Shown one piece after another: positions 53,136 through 62,064 of a stretch of 64,000 bases of DNA. Source of the DNA: an uncultured Alphaproteobacteria bacterium (lineage in GTDB: Bacteria > Pseudomonadota > Alphaproteobacteria > HIMB59); the NCBI GenBank assembly GCA_902574995.1, contig CACGPP010000004.1:50461-114460 (forward strand), given 5' to 3'. The position numbers and the translations under genes were made by a program. How positions within the stretch are numbered: position 1 is the first letter of the stretch; each line of letters begins with the position of its first letter. The notes beneath the pieces were generated by a model, which saw only the letters and a list, made by a program, of their open reading frames with translations, made no database searches and had not been told where the DNA came from.

Positions 53136-53921
53136 ATGAATTTACTAATAGTTAATGGATATGACAAAAACGGATGGGGTAAACTAGCTAGATATGGATT
53201 ACAACCAATATGTGAGTTTTACAGAGACCAACTGAAAATAATTAATACAAAAATAAAAACTACGTTCATTTATCCATCTATGAACTTAGATGAAAATTAT
53301 GATGAAAGTTTTATCAAATCATTTACCGGCATTGTGTGGACAGGTTCAAGTCTCAATATTTATGATAATACAAGAGAAATTAAAAACCAAATTTCTCTCA
53401 TGAAAAAGTTATCAAAGTTAAAGGTAAATATGTTTGGTAGTTGTTGGGGTATGCAACTTTTTACTGTTGCAAATGGTGGCGCAGTTAAAAAAAATCCTAA
53501 AGGTAGAGAAATTGGAATAGCCTATAATATAAATATTAATAAATATGGTGCGCATCATCCAATGTACAAAGATAAGCCCTTGATATTTGATGCTTTTGCC
53601 TCTCATATTGACCATATATCCCAAAAGCCTAATCGATCTCATGTTCTGTCAGACAATCATTACTCAATTCAGTCTCTTGTAAGCAATAAATTTTGGGGTA
53701 CCCAATATCATCCTGAATTTAATTTTAAATACACAGGACAAATTTTAAATGCAAGAAAAAATATTTTACTCAAAGAAAAACTGTTTAGTAAAAATCAAAT
53801 ACAAGGGTTAATCAAAGACTTTAAAAGACCTAATAACAAGAGTTATAGTCAATCTTTGTTAAAAGATACTTTAAGACACAAAGAATTAAAAAATTGGCTA
53901 AGTTATTTAAGAAAGAATTAA
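53136..53921 (+). CDS. Class I glutamine amidotransferase-like protein
   Basis: 261-residue stand-alone GATase paralogous to the product of 3963-4703. It opens MNLLIVNGYDKNGWGK; the nucleophile elbow is FGSCWGMQLF (Cys103) and the His/Glu pair is in TQYHPEF (His192, Glu194). The TGSSLNIYD segment matches TGGLGNIYD in the paralogue. A basic C-terminal extension (KDFKRPNNKSYSQSLLKDTL) is added. Hydrolysis of a gamma-glutamyl bond is expected for the fold. No partner gene is evident here. Its stop shares bases with the convergent LOG-family gene. Confidence 0.82.
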   Translation: MNLLIVNGYDKNGWGKLARYGLQPICEFYRDQLKIINTKIKTTFIYPSMNLDENYDESFIKSFTGIVWTGSSLNIYDNTREIKNQISLMKKLSKLKVNMFGSCWGMQLFTVANGGAVKKNPKGREIGIAYNININKYGAHHPMYKDKPLIFDAFASHIDHISQKPNRSHVLSDNHYSIQSLVSNKFWGTQYHPEFNFKYTGQILNARKNILLKEKLFSKNQIQGLIKDFKRPNNKSYSQSLLKDTLRHKELKNWLSYLRKN

Positions 53922-54469
53922 TATAATTCTTTAAATTCTTTTAGATTATTACAAACTGAAAATAAATCTTTAAAGTTTTTATAAGCAAATTTGGAGTTCA
54001 TTACTTTCTTGTATTGATTAATTATATCAGACCAATAATTATTATAATTAAACAAAATACATTTTTTACCCTTTATAACACCCAATTGAAGAGCGCTGAT
54101 TACTAAACTAATTTCTTCTATTGTACCCCCACCCCCGGGTAAAGCGACAAAACTATCTGACAATTGTAAAAACTTTTTTTTTCTTTGCTCCATTGTTTTC
54201 GTAACATATATTTTATTAATTTTTGTGTGAATTTTCTCACGCTTATCTAGAAAAGATGGGATGATACCAGTTACATGGGCGTTATATTTTAGTGCTGTCT
54301 TAGCAACAACACCCATTAATCCATTTTCTCCACCTCCATAAACAATGTCATAATCATTTTGTGCTAGATATTTTGTAACTGTTATAGCTAAATCTTTAAA
54401 ATTTTTGTTTGATCCAAACATAGATCCGCAAAATACGGCAACTTTATGTTTAGAATTTTTTAATTTCAT
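53918..54469 (-). CDS. LOG-family nucleoside 5'-monophosphate phosphoribohydrolase
   Basis: 183-residue Rossmann-type protein of the LOG/TIGR00730 family. The signature PGGGGTIEEI is present, along with VFCGSMFGSNKNF and YGGGENGLMGVVA. Family members cleave the ribosyl bond of AMP-like (cytokinin) nucleotides. The physiological role in bacteria is varied. Confidence 0.9.
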   Translation of the reverse strand: MKLKNSKHKVAVFCGSMFGSNKNFKDLAITVTKYLAQNDYDIVYGGGENGLMGVVAKTALKYNAHVTGIIPSFLDKREKIHTKINKIYVTKTMEQRKKKFLQLSDSFVALPGGGGTIEEISLVISALQLGVIKGKKCILFNYNNYWSDIINQYKKVMNSKFAYKNFKDLFSVCNNLKEFKELY

Positions 54470-54500
54470 ATAGATTTACTGTACAACAATATTAAAAAAA

Positions 54501-54791
54501 ATGACTAAAAAAAATAACATTGAAGAGCTTAAAAAAGTAAGAAAGAAAATTGATAATATTGATAACAAGATTATTGAGCTGATTGGTGATAGATTTAAAG
54601 AAATACACAAAGTCACTAAATTAAAGGAAAATAGAGAAGAAATAATTGATCACGAAAGAATTACTCATATTTTAAAGTCTGTTCAATCAAAAGCAAAAAA
54701 AAATAAAATTGACACTGAAATAATTGTTAGAATTTGGCAAATTTTTATACAAGAAGCTATTAAACTAGAGTCTGCAAAAATAAAAAAATAA
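54501..54791 (+). CDS. Chorismate mutase (AroQ type)
   Basis: 96-residue all-helical protein with the AroQ pattern: VRKKIDNIDNKIIELIGDRF, then KLKENREEIIDHERITHIL and IWQIFIQEAIKLE. The charged active-site positions (Arg early, Lys/Arg mid, Glu, Gln late) are plausible. It rearranges chorismate to prephenate for Phe and Tyr. Not fused to prephenate dehydratase. Its stop abuts the mrp unit on the opposite strand with no gap. Confidence 0.88.
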   Translation: MTKKNNIEELKKVRKKIDNIDNKIIELIGDRFKEIHKVTKLKENREEIIDHERITHILKSVQSKAKKNKIDTEIIVRIWQIFIQEAIKLESAKIKK

Positions 54792-56474
54792 TCACACCAA
54801 AACGATTACTAACATTATAAATAAAATTGATATTAGAATTGTGCCTGCAAAACTAGGTGTTGTAACTTTAATGTAGGATAAATTACTAAATTTATAAGAT
54901 TTACTTAATACTTGTTTAAAAGATAAACCTAAATTTTTATATAAACTATCTGTTAATAAACCTATTTTTTTAAATAAGGGTTTACCAATACCAGGTAACA
55001 TTTTTCTGTAAAACCAATCAGAATTTAAAACAGTTGATCTAATCTCGGAGGGATAAAGTTTAAATTTAACTAAAAATAAAAATGCAATAATTGCAAAAAC
55101 TAAAAGTTGTAGCTGACTTATTACATGGTCTAAAGTATAGGGCTGATACTCAACTGCGTATGGAAGTATTTGATACAAATATTTTGGGAATACACCTATA
55201 GCAATACATAAAAAAGCAGCGATGCCCATTGCAATGAGCATATTAATTGGAGCCTCTTTAACTTTATTCTTCCTCTCGTGTGCAAAAAAAGCAAAGTAAG
55301 GAATCTTTATTCCTGAGTGCTCCAAAACACCTGCGGATGCAAAGAATAAAATAAAGTAAATTAAAACCATTCCCATACCTCCAAGCGAGGACATTATTAA
55401 AGATTTGGCGACAAATCCGCTGAACAACGGAAATGCAGAAATAGACATGGCCCCTATAATGCAAAATATTGTTGTGAATGGCATGTATTTGTAAAGGCCA
55501 CCTAATTCAGAAGCTTTTGTTGTTCCAGCTCTGTATAAAACAGCACCCATACTCATAAACAAAAGAGCTTTATAAATTATATGAACGAACGCATGCGCTA
55601 CCGTTCCATTAAGAGAAAGTTCTGTCCCAATACCAATACCAACAACCATAAAGCCTAATTGGTTATTAAGACTAAATGACAAAACTCTTCTTAAATCATT
55701 TTCTATGACTGCAAAAAATACAGGAAAAGCTGTCATTATAGCACCTATCCAAATCAGTGAGTCAGTGCCTGGAAAAGTTCTAGCTAAAGCATAAATTGCC
55801 AATTTTGTTGTAAAAGCAGAAAGTGCCACTGTGCCAGTAACCGAAGACTCAGGGTAAGAGTCTTGTAGCCAACCATTTAAAAGAGGAAATGCAGCCTTAA
55901 TTCCAAAAGCAATAAATATAAAAATTCCAAAATTTGTTTTTAAATCTAGAACAGCTAAATTATGGTTTCCTGTTTGATATAGCATTAAACATGCGCCAAT
56001 TAAAAGTAATACACCTGAAGAAACTTGAATGATCAAATATCTCATAGCTGCATCTTTTGCTGCATTTGTATTTCCAGCAAAAACTATAAAGACTGAAGTA
56101 AGAGCTGTTGCTTCCCACCAAATAAATAAACTAAAAAAATCTCCTGCGTGGAGAGCACCAATAGCAGAGCCTGCATAAGCTAGTGTCGCCATGTGCTCCA
56201 TTAGATTTTTACTGTGCCAGCTAAAAATTATTACAAGTATAGCTGCAATATGAAAAATAATAGCAAATGGAAGAGTTAAACTATCTGATTGATATAATAT
56301 TAAATTTAAACCAAGTATGTCCCACTCTAAAAAAGTTCCATAACCATTAAATAAAGATAAAGCTGATAAACCCACCGATAATAACATCGCAGGATGTCTA
56401 AAGTATTGAGGAATGGTTGGCAATAAGAATGAAGTAATTATCATAATTAAACCCGGAATAAAACTACTGATCAT
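54792..56474 (-). CDS. Mrp-type antiporter subunit, MrpD-like (third copy)
   Basis: 560-residue membrane protein of the proton-conducting NuoL/M/N-MrpA/D family, about 14 or more helices. The conserved Glu lies in FFSLFIWWEATAL and the Lys in FGIKAAFPLLNGWL. It is the last and most divergent of three such subunits in the unit, and has a long polar C-terminal tail before a final helix. It overlaps the 77-residue gene by 11 bases. It may stand in for the N-terminal half of MrpA, but its similarity class cannot be fixed by eye. Confidence 0.85.
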   Translation of the reverse strand: MISSFIPGLIMIITSFLLPTIPQYFRHPAMLLSVGLSALSLFNGYGTFLEWDILGLNLILYQSDSLTLPFAIIFHIAAILVIIFSWHSKNLMEHMATLAYAGSAIGALHAGDFFSLFIWWEATALTSVFIVFAGNTNAAKDAAMRYLIIQVSSGVLLLIGACLMLYQTGNHNLAVLDLKTNFGIFIFIAFGIKAAFPLLNGWLQDSYPESSVTGTVALSAFTTKLAIYALARTFPGTDSLIWIGAIMTAFPVFFAVIENDLRRVLSFSLNNQLGFMVVGIGIGTELSLNGTVAHAFVHIIYKALLFMSMGAVLYRAGTTKASELGGLYKYMPFTTIFCIIGAMSISAFPLFSGFVAKSLIMSSLGGMGMVLIYFILFFASAGVLEHSGIKIPYFAFFAHERKNKVKEAPINMLIAMGIAAFLCIAIGVFPKYLYQILPYAVEYQPYTLDHVISQLQLLVFAIIAFLFLVKFKLYPSEIRSTVLNSDWFYRKMLPGIGKPLFKKIGLLTDSLYKNLGLSFKQVLSKSYKFSNLSYIKVTTPSFAGTILISILFIMLVIVLV

Positions 56475-56697
56475 AATAATCCTCCTTCCTCATTAAGAAT
56501 TTCCTCAGCCACTTTCCTAACATGACTATAAAAACAAAACTTACAAAACCGAAAAATGCTGGGAAGCCATATATCTCGGCAAAGGAAAAGTATTCATGTC
56601 TGTGAAAAGTAAAGTCTAAAAGAATTAAAAGTACTCCGATTATAAGTATGCACTTTGTAAAGCTTTTACCCATACTCTTTAAATCATTTTTTTTCAT
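56464..56697 (-). CDS. Small membrane protein in mrp operon
   Basis: 77-residue protein with two hydrophobic helices (CILIIGVLLILLDFTF and FPAFFGFVSFVFIVMLGKWL), a His-rich loop (FHRHEYF) and a basic/acidic tail (RKFLMRKEDYYDQ). Inserted between two MrpD-like genes and overlapping the next by 11 bases, so co-translated. Not one of the standard MrpA-G subunits. Perhaps an accessory subunit; role unknown. Confidence 0.75.
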   Translation of the reverse strand: MKKNDLKSMGKSFTKCILIIGVLLILLDFTFHRHEYFSFAEIYGFPAFFGFVSFVFIVMLGKWLRKFLMRKEDYYDQ

Positions 56698-58149
56698 TTA
56701 ATTCACTATTACTCCACTAATATTATTCAAAAAATAGTTTGCATAAAAAAAGAAAACAAAACAGCCTAAACCTGTAATTAATGGTGGCCAAACAGTTAAA
56801 GGGGCTTTAATTAATTTTATTTCTTTCTTAGAGTTTTGGGTGAAACCTATTACTACAGGCTGTAAAAGATAATAAATATTTAGCAATGAGGAAATACCTA
56901 AGATTATTGCAACGATTATAAATTCTCTCTCAATAGAGCCCATGATTAAATAAAATTTACTCCAAGAACCAATAAAGGGAGGAACCCCAATAATAGAAAG
57001 AGCCCCTAAAGTGTAAGCAAAAAATATTAACGGTAATTTGTAGCCCATACCTTTTAGGTCACTTACCTTTTTAATGTGGGCAGTTACATAAATAGCACCT
57101 GCACAAAAGAATAGAGTTATCTTACCTAAAGCATGAGTTATAATATGAAAAGATGCCCCTTTTAGAGCTAAAGATGAAGCCAAAGCTGCTCCCAAAATAA
57201 TATAGGAAAGTTGACTTATAGTAGAATAAGCTAATCTCGCTTTTAAGTCATCTTTTGTTATCGCTATGATACTAGAAGCCATTATAGTGAAACATGCTAA
57301 CCAAACTAACCAGTCAGAGCTTTTTGTTTGAAGTAAAAAGTCTGGACCAACAATATAAACAACGACCACTAGAAAGCTAAATACACCAGCTTTTACTACA
57401 GCAACGGCGTGGAGTAATGCAGAAACTGGAGTTGGCGCCACCATTGCAGCAGGCAACCAACGATGAATAGGCATAATTGCTGCTTTACCTATACCAAACA
57501 CAAGCATAGCTATTAGAAAAGATAGGTACTCTGCTGGGAATTTATTCATAAGTATTCCCCCATCTTGAAAATCTAAAGTCCCTGTTTTAAGCCAAATCCA
57601 AAATATAGCTGGTAAGAAAAATATTAAAGAGGTACCTACTAAAATCGACAAATAGAGCCTTCCTGCAGATTGCGATTCAGCGTTTTGCTTATGTCCAACT
57701 AAAGGGAAAGTTGAAAAAGTTAATATTTCATAAAAAATAAATAAGACTAGAAGATTTCCAGACCAAGCTATTGCCAATGCAGCATGGATTGCGATTGAAT
57801 AAAAAATTACAAATCTTGTTTGATTTTTTTCACCAGCACCCCTCATATAACCAATAGTGTAGATAGATGCCAGTATCCATAATGAAGATGCCACTAAACT
57901 AAAAATAGATCCAAGAGCTGATACTTTAAAAGCAAAATCTACCCCATCAAAAAGTGTAAAAAAAGTTATTTGATATACCTCATTATTTTGTATTCCATGA
58001 AAAATTTTTAAACTGATTACAAAGGTTATGAGACCTCCAATTATACCAAAAGAGTCTCTTAAGTTATTATTATATCTACAGACATAAGAAAATAATGCTG
58101 CAAAAAGTGGGATGATAATACCCAGTATAATTAAAAACGAATTACTCAA
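56698..58149 (-). CDS. Mrp-type antiporter subunit, MrpD-like (second copy)
   Basis: 483-residue NuoM/N-like membrane subunit. The conserved Glu is in LLVLFIFYEILTFS and the key Lys in FGIGKAAIMPIHRWLP, with a second Lys in HAVAVVKAG. About 14 hydrophobic helices. Part of the cation/proton antiporter complex encoded by the whole minus-strand unit. It overlaps the upstream MrpD gene by 4 bases. Confidence 0.88.
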   Translation of the reverse strand: MSNSFLIILGIIIPLFAALFSYVCRYNNNLRDSFGIIGGLITFVISLKIFHGIQNNEVYQITFFTLFDGVDFAFKVSALGSIFSLVASSLWILASIYTIGYMRGAGEKNQTRFVIFYSIAIHAALAIAWSGNLLVLFIFYEILTFSTFPLVGHKQNAESQSAGRLYLSILVGTSLIFFLPAIFWIWLKTGTLDFQDGGILMNKFPAEYLSFLIAMLVFGIGKAAIMPIHRWLPAAMVAPTPVSALLHAVAVVKAGVFSFLVVVVYIVGPDFLLQTKSSDWLVWLACFTIMASSIIAITKDDLKARLAYSTISQLSYIILGAALASSLALKGASFHIITHALGKITLFFCAGAIYVTAHIKKVSDLKGMGYKLPLIFFAYTLGALSIIGVPPFIGSWSKFYLIMGSIEREFIIVAIILGISSLLNIYYLLQPVVIGFTQNSKKEIKLIKAPLTVWPPLITGLGCFVFFFYANYFLNNISGVIVN

Positions 58150-59642
58150 TTTTGATAACCTGATATTAAATAGTCTGCGGACAAGTTAGAAAATTCAATT
58201 ATTGGTGTTGAATATATCCCAAAAACAATAATTGAAATTGTAACTATCCATATTGGTAAATAAATATAAGCATCTTCTTTTTCAGATTTAAATTTAATTT
58301 CTGAAAACCACATCTGTTCCACTATTTTCCAAAAATATACAACAGCTAATGCGGAGCTTACCGCAACTAAAGCGATTGAAAGATACATCTGGTTTGTATA
58401 AAGAGCTTGAAATAAATATAATTTTGAAATGAAGCCATTTGTTAGAGGTAATCCAATTAAAGATAATCCACAAATTAATAAAGCAAATGAAGTTATGGGG
58501 TATTTATAGCCAAAACCTTTTAAACTGTTTAGGGTTACTCGATCCTTATAAAGAATAGCGAAGTAACCAACAGCCATAAATAATCCTCCTTTGATCAAAG
58601 CATGATTAAATATATGCACAAAGCCCGAAGCTACTCCACTGTGGTCTTTAAGGCTAAAAGCCAGTGTGATGTAACCAATTTGCGCAATTGAGGAAAATGC
58701 CAAAAGTTTTTTGATATCATCTTGATAGATGGCTATTACAGTCCCAATGAATATAGCGAGTAAAGATAGAGGATATAAAACAAAATCTAAAAACAAACGT
58801 AAATAGCTCGGATAAATTATGAATACTTCGTACAAAAGTCTCACAAAAAAATAAAGAATTGTTTTTGTCGCTAAAGCAGCCAAAAGTGTTGAGACAGCTG
58901 ATGGAGCATAACTATATGCAGGTGGTAACCAAATATGGACAGGAAAAATTGCAGCCTTTACCATAAGACCTATAAGCATGAATGACATACCTGCGAAGAT
59001 AGCTAACTGACCATCGGAATATTGGGCCAGTTGAATTACAAGATCATTCATGTTCAATGTACCTGTCATAGCGTAGGCAAAGCCAACCCCAATTACATAA
59101 AATGTAGCCCCGATCGCCCCGATAATTAGATAATTAAAAGCTGCGAGTAATGCTTTTCTATTTTGTCCTGCACCTAAGGCAATTAAAGAAATAGAAGCTA
59201 ATGCAGATATTTCTAAAAAGACAAATAAATTGAAAATATCATTGGTTAAAATAATCCCGTTCAGGCTTCCAACTGCCAATAACCACAAAGAATACGCCTT
59301 TCCAGAGTCCCTATAGTCAATTTCATTCAAGAAGATTTTTCTTGAGTAAAATGTTGATACCAAAACAAAAATTGAAAATAACAATTGAAGTCCAATATTC
59401 ACCCCATCTATTTTAAAAGAAATACCCCATGGTGGTTCCCAATTTCCAAACTCATATATAATTAAACCAGAAACAGAAATTTCTTTAAGAAGATGTAAAG
59501 ATAAAAATAAATGTAACAACAAAGTGATGATTGAAATTATCCAAGGCCATATTTTTGACGGCATAAATGCAATAATTGCAGAAATAAGTAGAGGTAAAAC
59601 TACTACCAATGCAGGAGCATCGTCTAAAAATATATCAAACAT
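58146..59642 (-). CDS. mrpD: Na+(cation)/H+ antiporter subunit D
   Basis: 498-residue MrpD/MnhD. The conserved Glu lies in DIFNLFVFLEISALAS and the Lys in LMVKAAIFPVHIWLPPAYSY, as in characterised MrpD. About 14 helices. Its position right after mrpC is the canonical place for mrpD, so I give this copy the symbol. Couples proton flow to sodium export at the inner membrane. Confidence 0.92.
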   Translation of the reverse strand: MFDIFLDDAPALVVVLPLLISAIIAFMPSKIWPWIISIITLLLHLFLSLHLLKEISVSGLIIYEFGNWEPPWGISFKIDGVNIGLQLLFSIFVLVSTFYSRKIFLNEIDYRDSGKAYSLWLLAVGSLNGIILTNDIFNLFVFLEISALASISLIALGAGQNRKALLAAFNYLIIGAIGATFYVIGVGFAYAMTGTLNMNDLVIQLAQYSDGQLAIFAGMSFMLIGLMVKAAIFPVHIWLPPAYSYAPSAVSTLLAALATKTILYFFVRLLYEVFIIYPSYLRLFLDFVLYPLSLLAIFIGTVIAIYQDDIKKLLAFSSIAQIGYITLAFSLKDHSGVASGFVHIFNHALIKGGLFMAVGYFAILYKDRVTLNSLKGFGYKYPITSFALLICGLSLIGLPLTNGFISKLYLFQALYTNQMYLSIALVAVSSALAVVYFWKIVEQMWFSEIKFKSEKEDAYIYLPIWIVTISIIVFGIYSTPIIEFSNLSADYLISGYQN

Positions 59643-60005
59643 TTATTTATCTGACTTTAGCTCCAAAGACTCTATTTCTTTTTCTTCAATTGTTTCGTAG
59701 TTCTTGTAAATTTGTAATACTAAAGCTAATCCAAGCGCTGAAGTGGCCACTCCAACGACGATAGCGGTCAGTATTAAGACGTGTGGCAATGGATTTGAAT
59801 AGGCATTTGCCATTTTTGTTAATATAGGGGCGGTTCCATCTAAAACTTTTGCGAGTGATACAAAAAATACAAAAACTGCAGTTTGAAAAATTGCTAAGCC
59901 AACTACCTTTTTTAAATAGTTTTGACTTGTGATGATTATAAATAATCCGCCAACCATAAGTAAAATAAAGGCAAAATGGTTCCAAAAATAAATAAAATTA
60001 CTCAT
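59643..60005 (-). CDS. mrpC: Na+/H+ antiporter subunit C
   Basis: 120-residue NuoK-like three-helix protein starting MSNFIYFWNHFAFILLMVGG; a longer frame to 60044 would overlap mrpB heavily and is not used. The family motifs VVGLAIFQTAVFVFFVSL and ALILTAIVVGVATSALGLAL-like LILTAIVVGVATSAL are clear. Overlaps mrpB by 8 bases and abuts mrpD. Confidence 0.92.
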   Translation of the reverse strand: MSNFIYFWNHFAFILLMVGGLFIIITSQNYLKKVVGLAIFQTAVFVFFVSLAKVLDGTAPILTKMANAYSNPLPHVLILTAIVVGVATSALGLALVLQIYKNYETIEEKEIESLELKSDK

Positions 60006-60435
60006 TAATTTCCCCAAAGGAAGCAAAAGAGTGATACAAAGCAATCATTACAGTTGCAACTGTAATGCCTACTCCTAGCTCAACTAATATAATACCAATA
60101 TGTTGACCAGTTGATGGGTCTGATGACAAAACATTGTAATCTAAATACATCCCATCAAGAAATATTGAAACTATTCCGACACCTGCATATAACAAAACAC
60201 CTATGCACATTAAATATCGATTGATCATTATTGGAACTAAAGTTTCTCCTTTTGAAAGCCCAAATATCATTGAATACAATATAAATGCTGCCGCTACTAT
60301 TACCCCAGCCTGAAATCCACCGCCTGGTCCATAGTCACCATGAAATTGAACGTAAAGCCCAAATATAATAATCGGTGCAAAAAGAATTTTGCTAACAACG
60401 CTTAATACTGGACTAGATGAAATTTTATCTCTCAT
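59998..60435 (-). CDS. mrpB: Na+/H+ antiporter subunit B
   Basis: 145-residue MrpB/MnhB domain protein with four helices. Hallmarks: YVQFHGDYGPGGGFQAGVIV and LVELGVGITVATVMIALYHS. Stand-alone, as in most Mrp operons. Overlaps the upstream gene by 11 bases. Confidence 0.93.
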   Translation of the reverse strand: MRDKISSSPVLSVVSKILFAPIIIFGLYVQFHGDYGPGGGFQAGVIVAAAFILYSMIFGLSKGETLVPIMINRYLMCIGVLLYAGVGIVSIFLDGMYLDYNVLSSDPSTGQHIGIILVELGVGITVATVMIALYHSFASFGEINE

Positions 60436-60994
60436 TTTTTTTATTTTTTTTAAAATTAGTTTTACGATTAAGAGTGTTGCTAGTTAATAAAGCAATGACA
60501 CCTAAGCCTGCAGTAAATATTACTATTGTTTCTCCCAAAGTATCAAAACCTCTATAACTTGCTAAAATATTAGTAACAACATTAGGTATATGAAAAAAAT
60601 CTTTACTTTCCTTTAAGTACTCTGGAACTACATGAAGATGTATTGGTGCATTAGGATCTCCTAATAAAGGGAGGTTTGCAATTATAATAATCAATATAAG
60701 TGATATCGCTACTGCAAGAATAATACTCGGAAATAAGTTTATTAATTTATTTTTTTTTCCTTCTGGTAATTTCGCAGCAGCCATTACCATTAAAATTGTT
60801 GATATACCAGAACCAACTGCAGCTTCAGTAAATGCTACATCAACCGCATCTAAATTCACATATATAGCTGAGCATAACAAAGTAAAAGCGCCTGTGAGTG
60901 CAACAACACTTATTAATGACGTGGTTTTAAAAATAAAAAAGGTTGTTACCAATAGAAGCGAAATTAAGAAAAAATTAATTAATAAAAAGTTCAT
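60425..60994 (-). CDS. MrpA C-terminal-like subunit (MbhD + MbhE domains)
   Basis: 189-residue membrane protein equal to the C-terminal part of MrpA. The DUF4040/MbhD piece has LDAVDVAFTEAAVGSGISTI; the MbhE piece has ASYRGFDTLGETIVIFTAGL. In typical Mrp operons these regions are fused to the large MrpA; here they form a separate gene, like in some hydrogenase-related (Mbh) and alphaproteobacterial systems. Overlaps both neighbours by 4 to 11 bases. Confidence 0.88.
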   Translation of the reverse strand: MNFLLINFFLISLLLVTTFFIFKTTSLISVVALTGAFTLLCSAIYVNLDAVDVAFTEAAVGSGISTILMVMAAAKLPEGKKNKLINLFPSIILAVAISLILIIIIANLPLLGDPNAPIHLHVVPEYLKESKDFFHIPNVVTNILASYRGFDTLGETIVIFTAGLGVIALLTSNTLNRKTNFKKNKKNER

Positions 60995-61305
60995 TTTTTA
61001 TTTTTTCCCTTTGGCTTATACCCCGACTCATGTGCAAATAGAGCTATTGCATGGCCTGTTACAGGGCTAGTAAATATTAAAAATAAAGGTATTAATAAAA
61101 GTTTAAGACTTAATAAACTAAAACCAGAATAAACTATCAAAGCTAAGACTATAAAACCTGATCCTAGAGTATCAATTAAACCAGCAGCATGAATTCGACT
61201 AAATACATCGGGTAACTTTATAAGGCCTAGACTACCAGATAAAATGAAGAAGCAGCCAATAGCTAATAAGACTAAAGAAACTAACTCGATATAATTATAC
61301 GACAT
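60991..61305 (-). CDS. mrpG: Na+/H+ antiporter subunit G
   Basis: 104-residue three-helix protein with the MrpG motif LPDVFSRIHAAGLIDTLGSG and SPVTGHAIALFAHESGYKP near the end. Complete. Overlaps mrpF by 11 bases and the MbhDE gene by 4. Confidence 0.94.
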   Translation of the reverse strand: MSYNYIELVSLVLLAIGCFFILSGSLGLIKLPDVFSRIHAAGLIDTLGSGFIVLALIVYSGFSLLSLKLLLIPLFLIFTSPVTGHAIALFAHESGYKPKGKNKK

Positions 61306-61564
61306 TACTTTTTTTTCTTTTTATTTTGTAATACCTAAGTATTGCAATGGTGCCTAAAAAATTCAAAAGTATATACATCAAAGAAATATCGACAAAATCA
61401 GGTCTATCGAATGCAAAACCATGAACACTGATACCTATGGCTATAATAGTTCCAATGCTTGATATAGATAATATTCTATCAAAAGGAGTTGGTCCTTTGA
61501 TTGCTCGAACTAAACATAATGCTACAGAGACGCCCAGAACAATTAAAGTTGCAAAAAAAATCAT
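61295..61564 (-). CDS. mrpF: Na+/H+ antiporter subunit F
   Basis: 89-residue three-helix MrpF/PhaF. Motifs: LCLVRAIKGPTPFDRILSIS and RPDFVDISLMYILLNFLGTI. Overlaps mrpE by 4 bases and mrpG by 11 bases. Confidence 0.94.
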   Translation of the reverse strand: MIFFATLIVLGVSVALCLVRAIKGPTPFDRILSISSIGTIIAIGISVHGFAFDRPDFVDISLMYILLNFLGTIAILRYYKIKRKKSNVV

Positions 61565-62055
61565 TTATCTAAATCCGTAATTACTTTGTTCATATCATCT
61601 GTTTGCAAGTCTTCTGATAGCTTCTTACTTAATGCGTGAACTAGAAATGTTTTTTTATCTACTTCTATTGTTACTGTACCCGGAGTAAGAGTTATAGCGT
61701 TTGCATAGTTTGCAATACCTGTTCTATTCTTCTGAGATGCTTTAACGCTTATTAGTTGTGGAGAGTATTTACCATTCCATATTAAAGCTGTTGTAGTAAT
61801 TCCAGATTTAAAAATTTCTTTAAATAACCAAATCCAATAAAATGGTAATCTAAGAATAATTTTTAAAGGAAGAGAGTCTTCCTCGAGAGCTTTAGCTCTA
61901 TAAGACATCCAAAAAACAAAAAGAACACTGACTAGTCCAAAAAAAAGTAAAAGCGATTTAAGGTAACCAGATAAAATAAACCAGAATACAAAAAGTATTA
62001 TGAAATAAGTTATAAATGATAAGGTCTTAAGTGAATCTTTATTAAGTTTAGCCAC
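61561..62055 (-). CDS. mrpE: Na+/H+ antiporter subunit E
   Basis: 164-residue MrpE/MnhE: two to three N-terminal helices and a C-terminal soluble part with the hallmark YANAITLTPGTVTIEVDKKT. First subunit gene of the antiporter unit, starting 9 bases after the formyl-THF hydrolase-like gene, so the two are probably on one transcript. Confidence 0.93.
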   Translation of the reverse strand: MAKLNKDSLKTLSFITYFIILFVFWFILSGYLKSLLLFFGLVSVLFVFWMSYRAKALEEDSLPLKIILRLPFYWIWLFKEIFKSGITTTALIWNGKYSPQLISVKASQKNRTGIANYANAITLTPGTVTIEVDKKTFLVHALSKKLSEDLQTDDMNKVITDLDK

Positions 62056-62064
62056 TAAAAGCTA

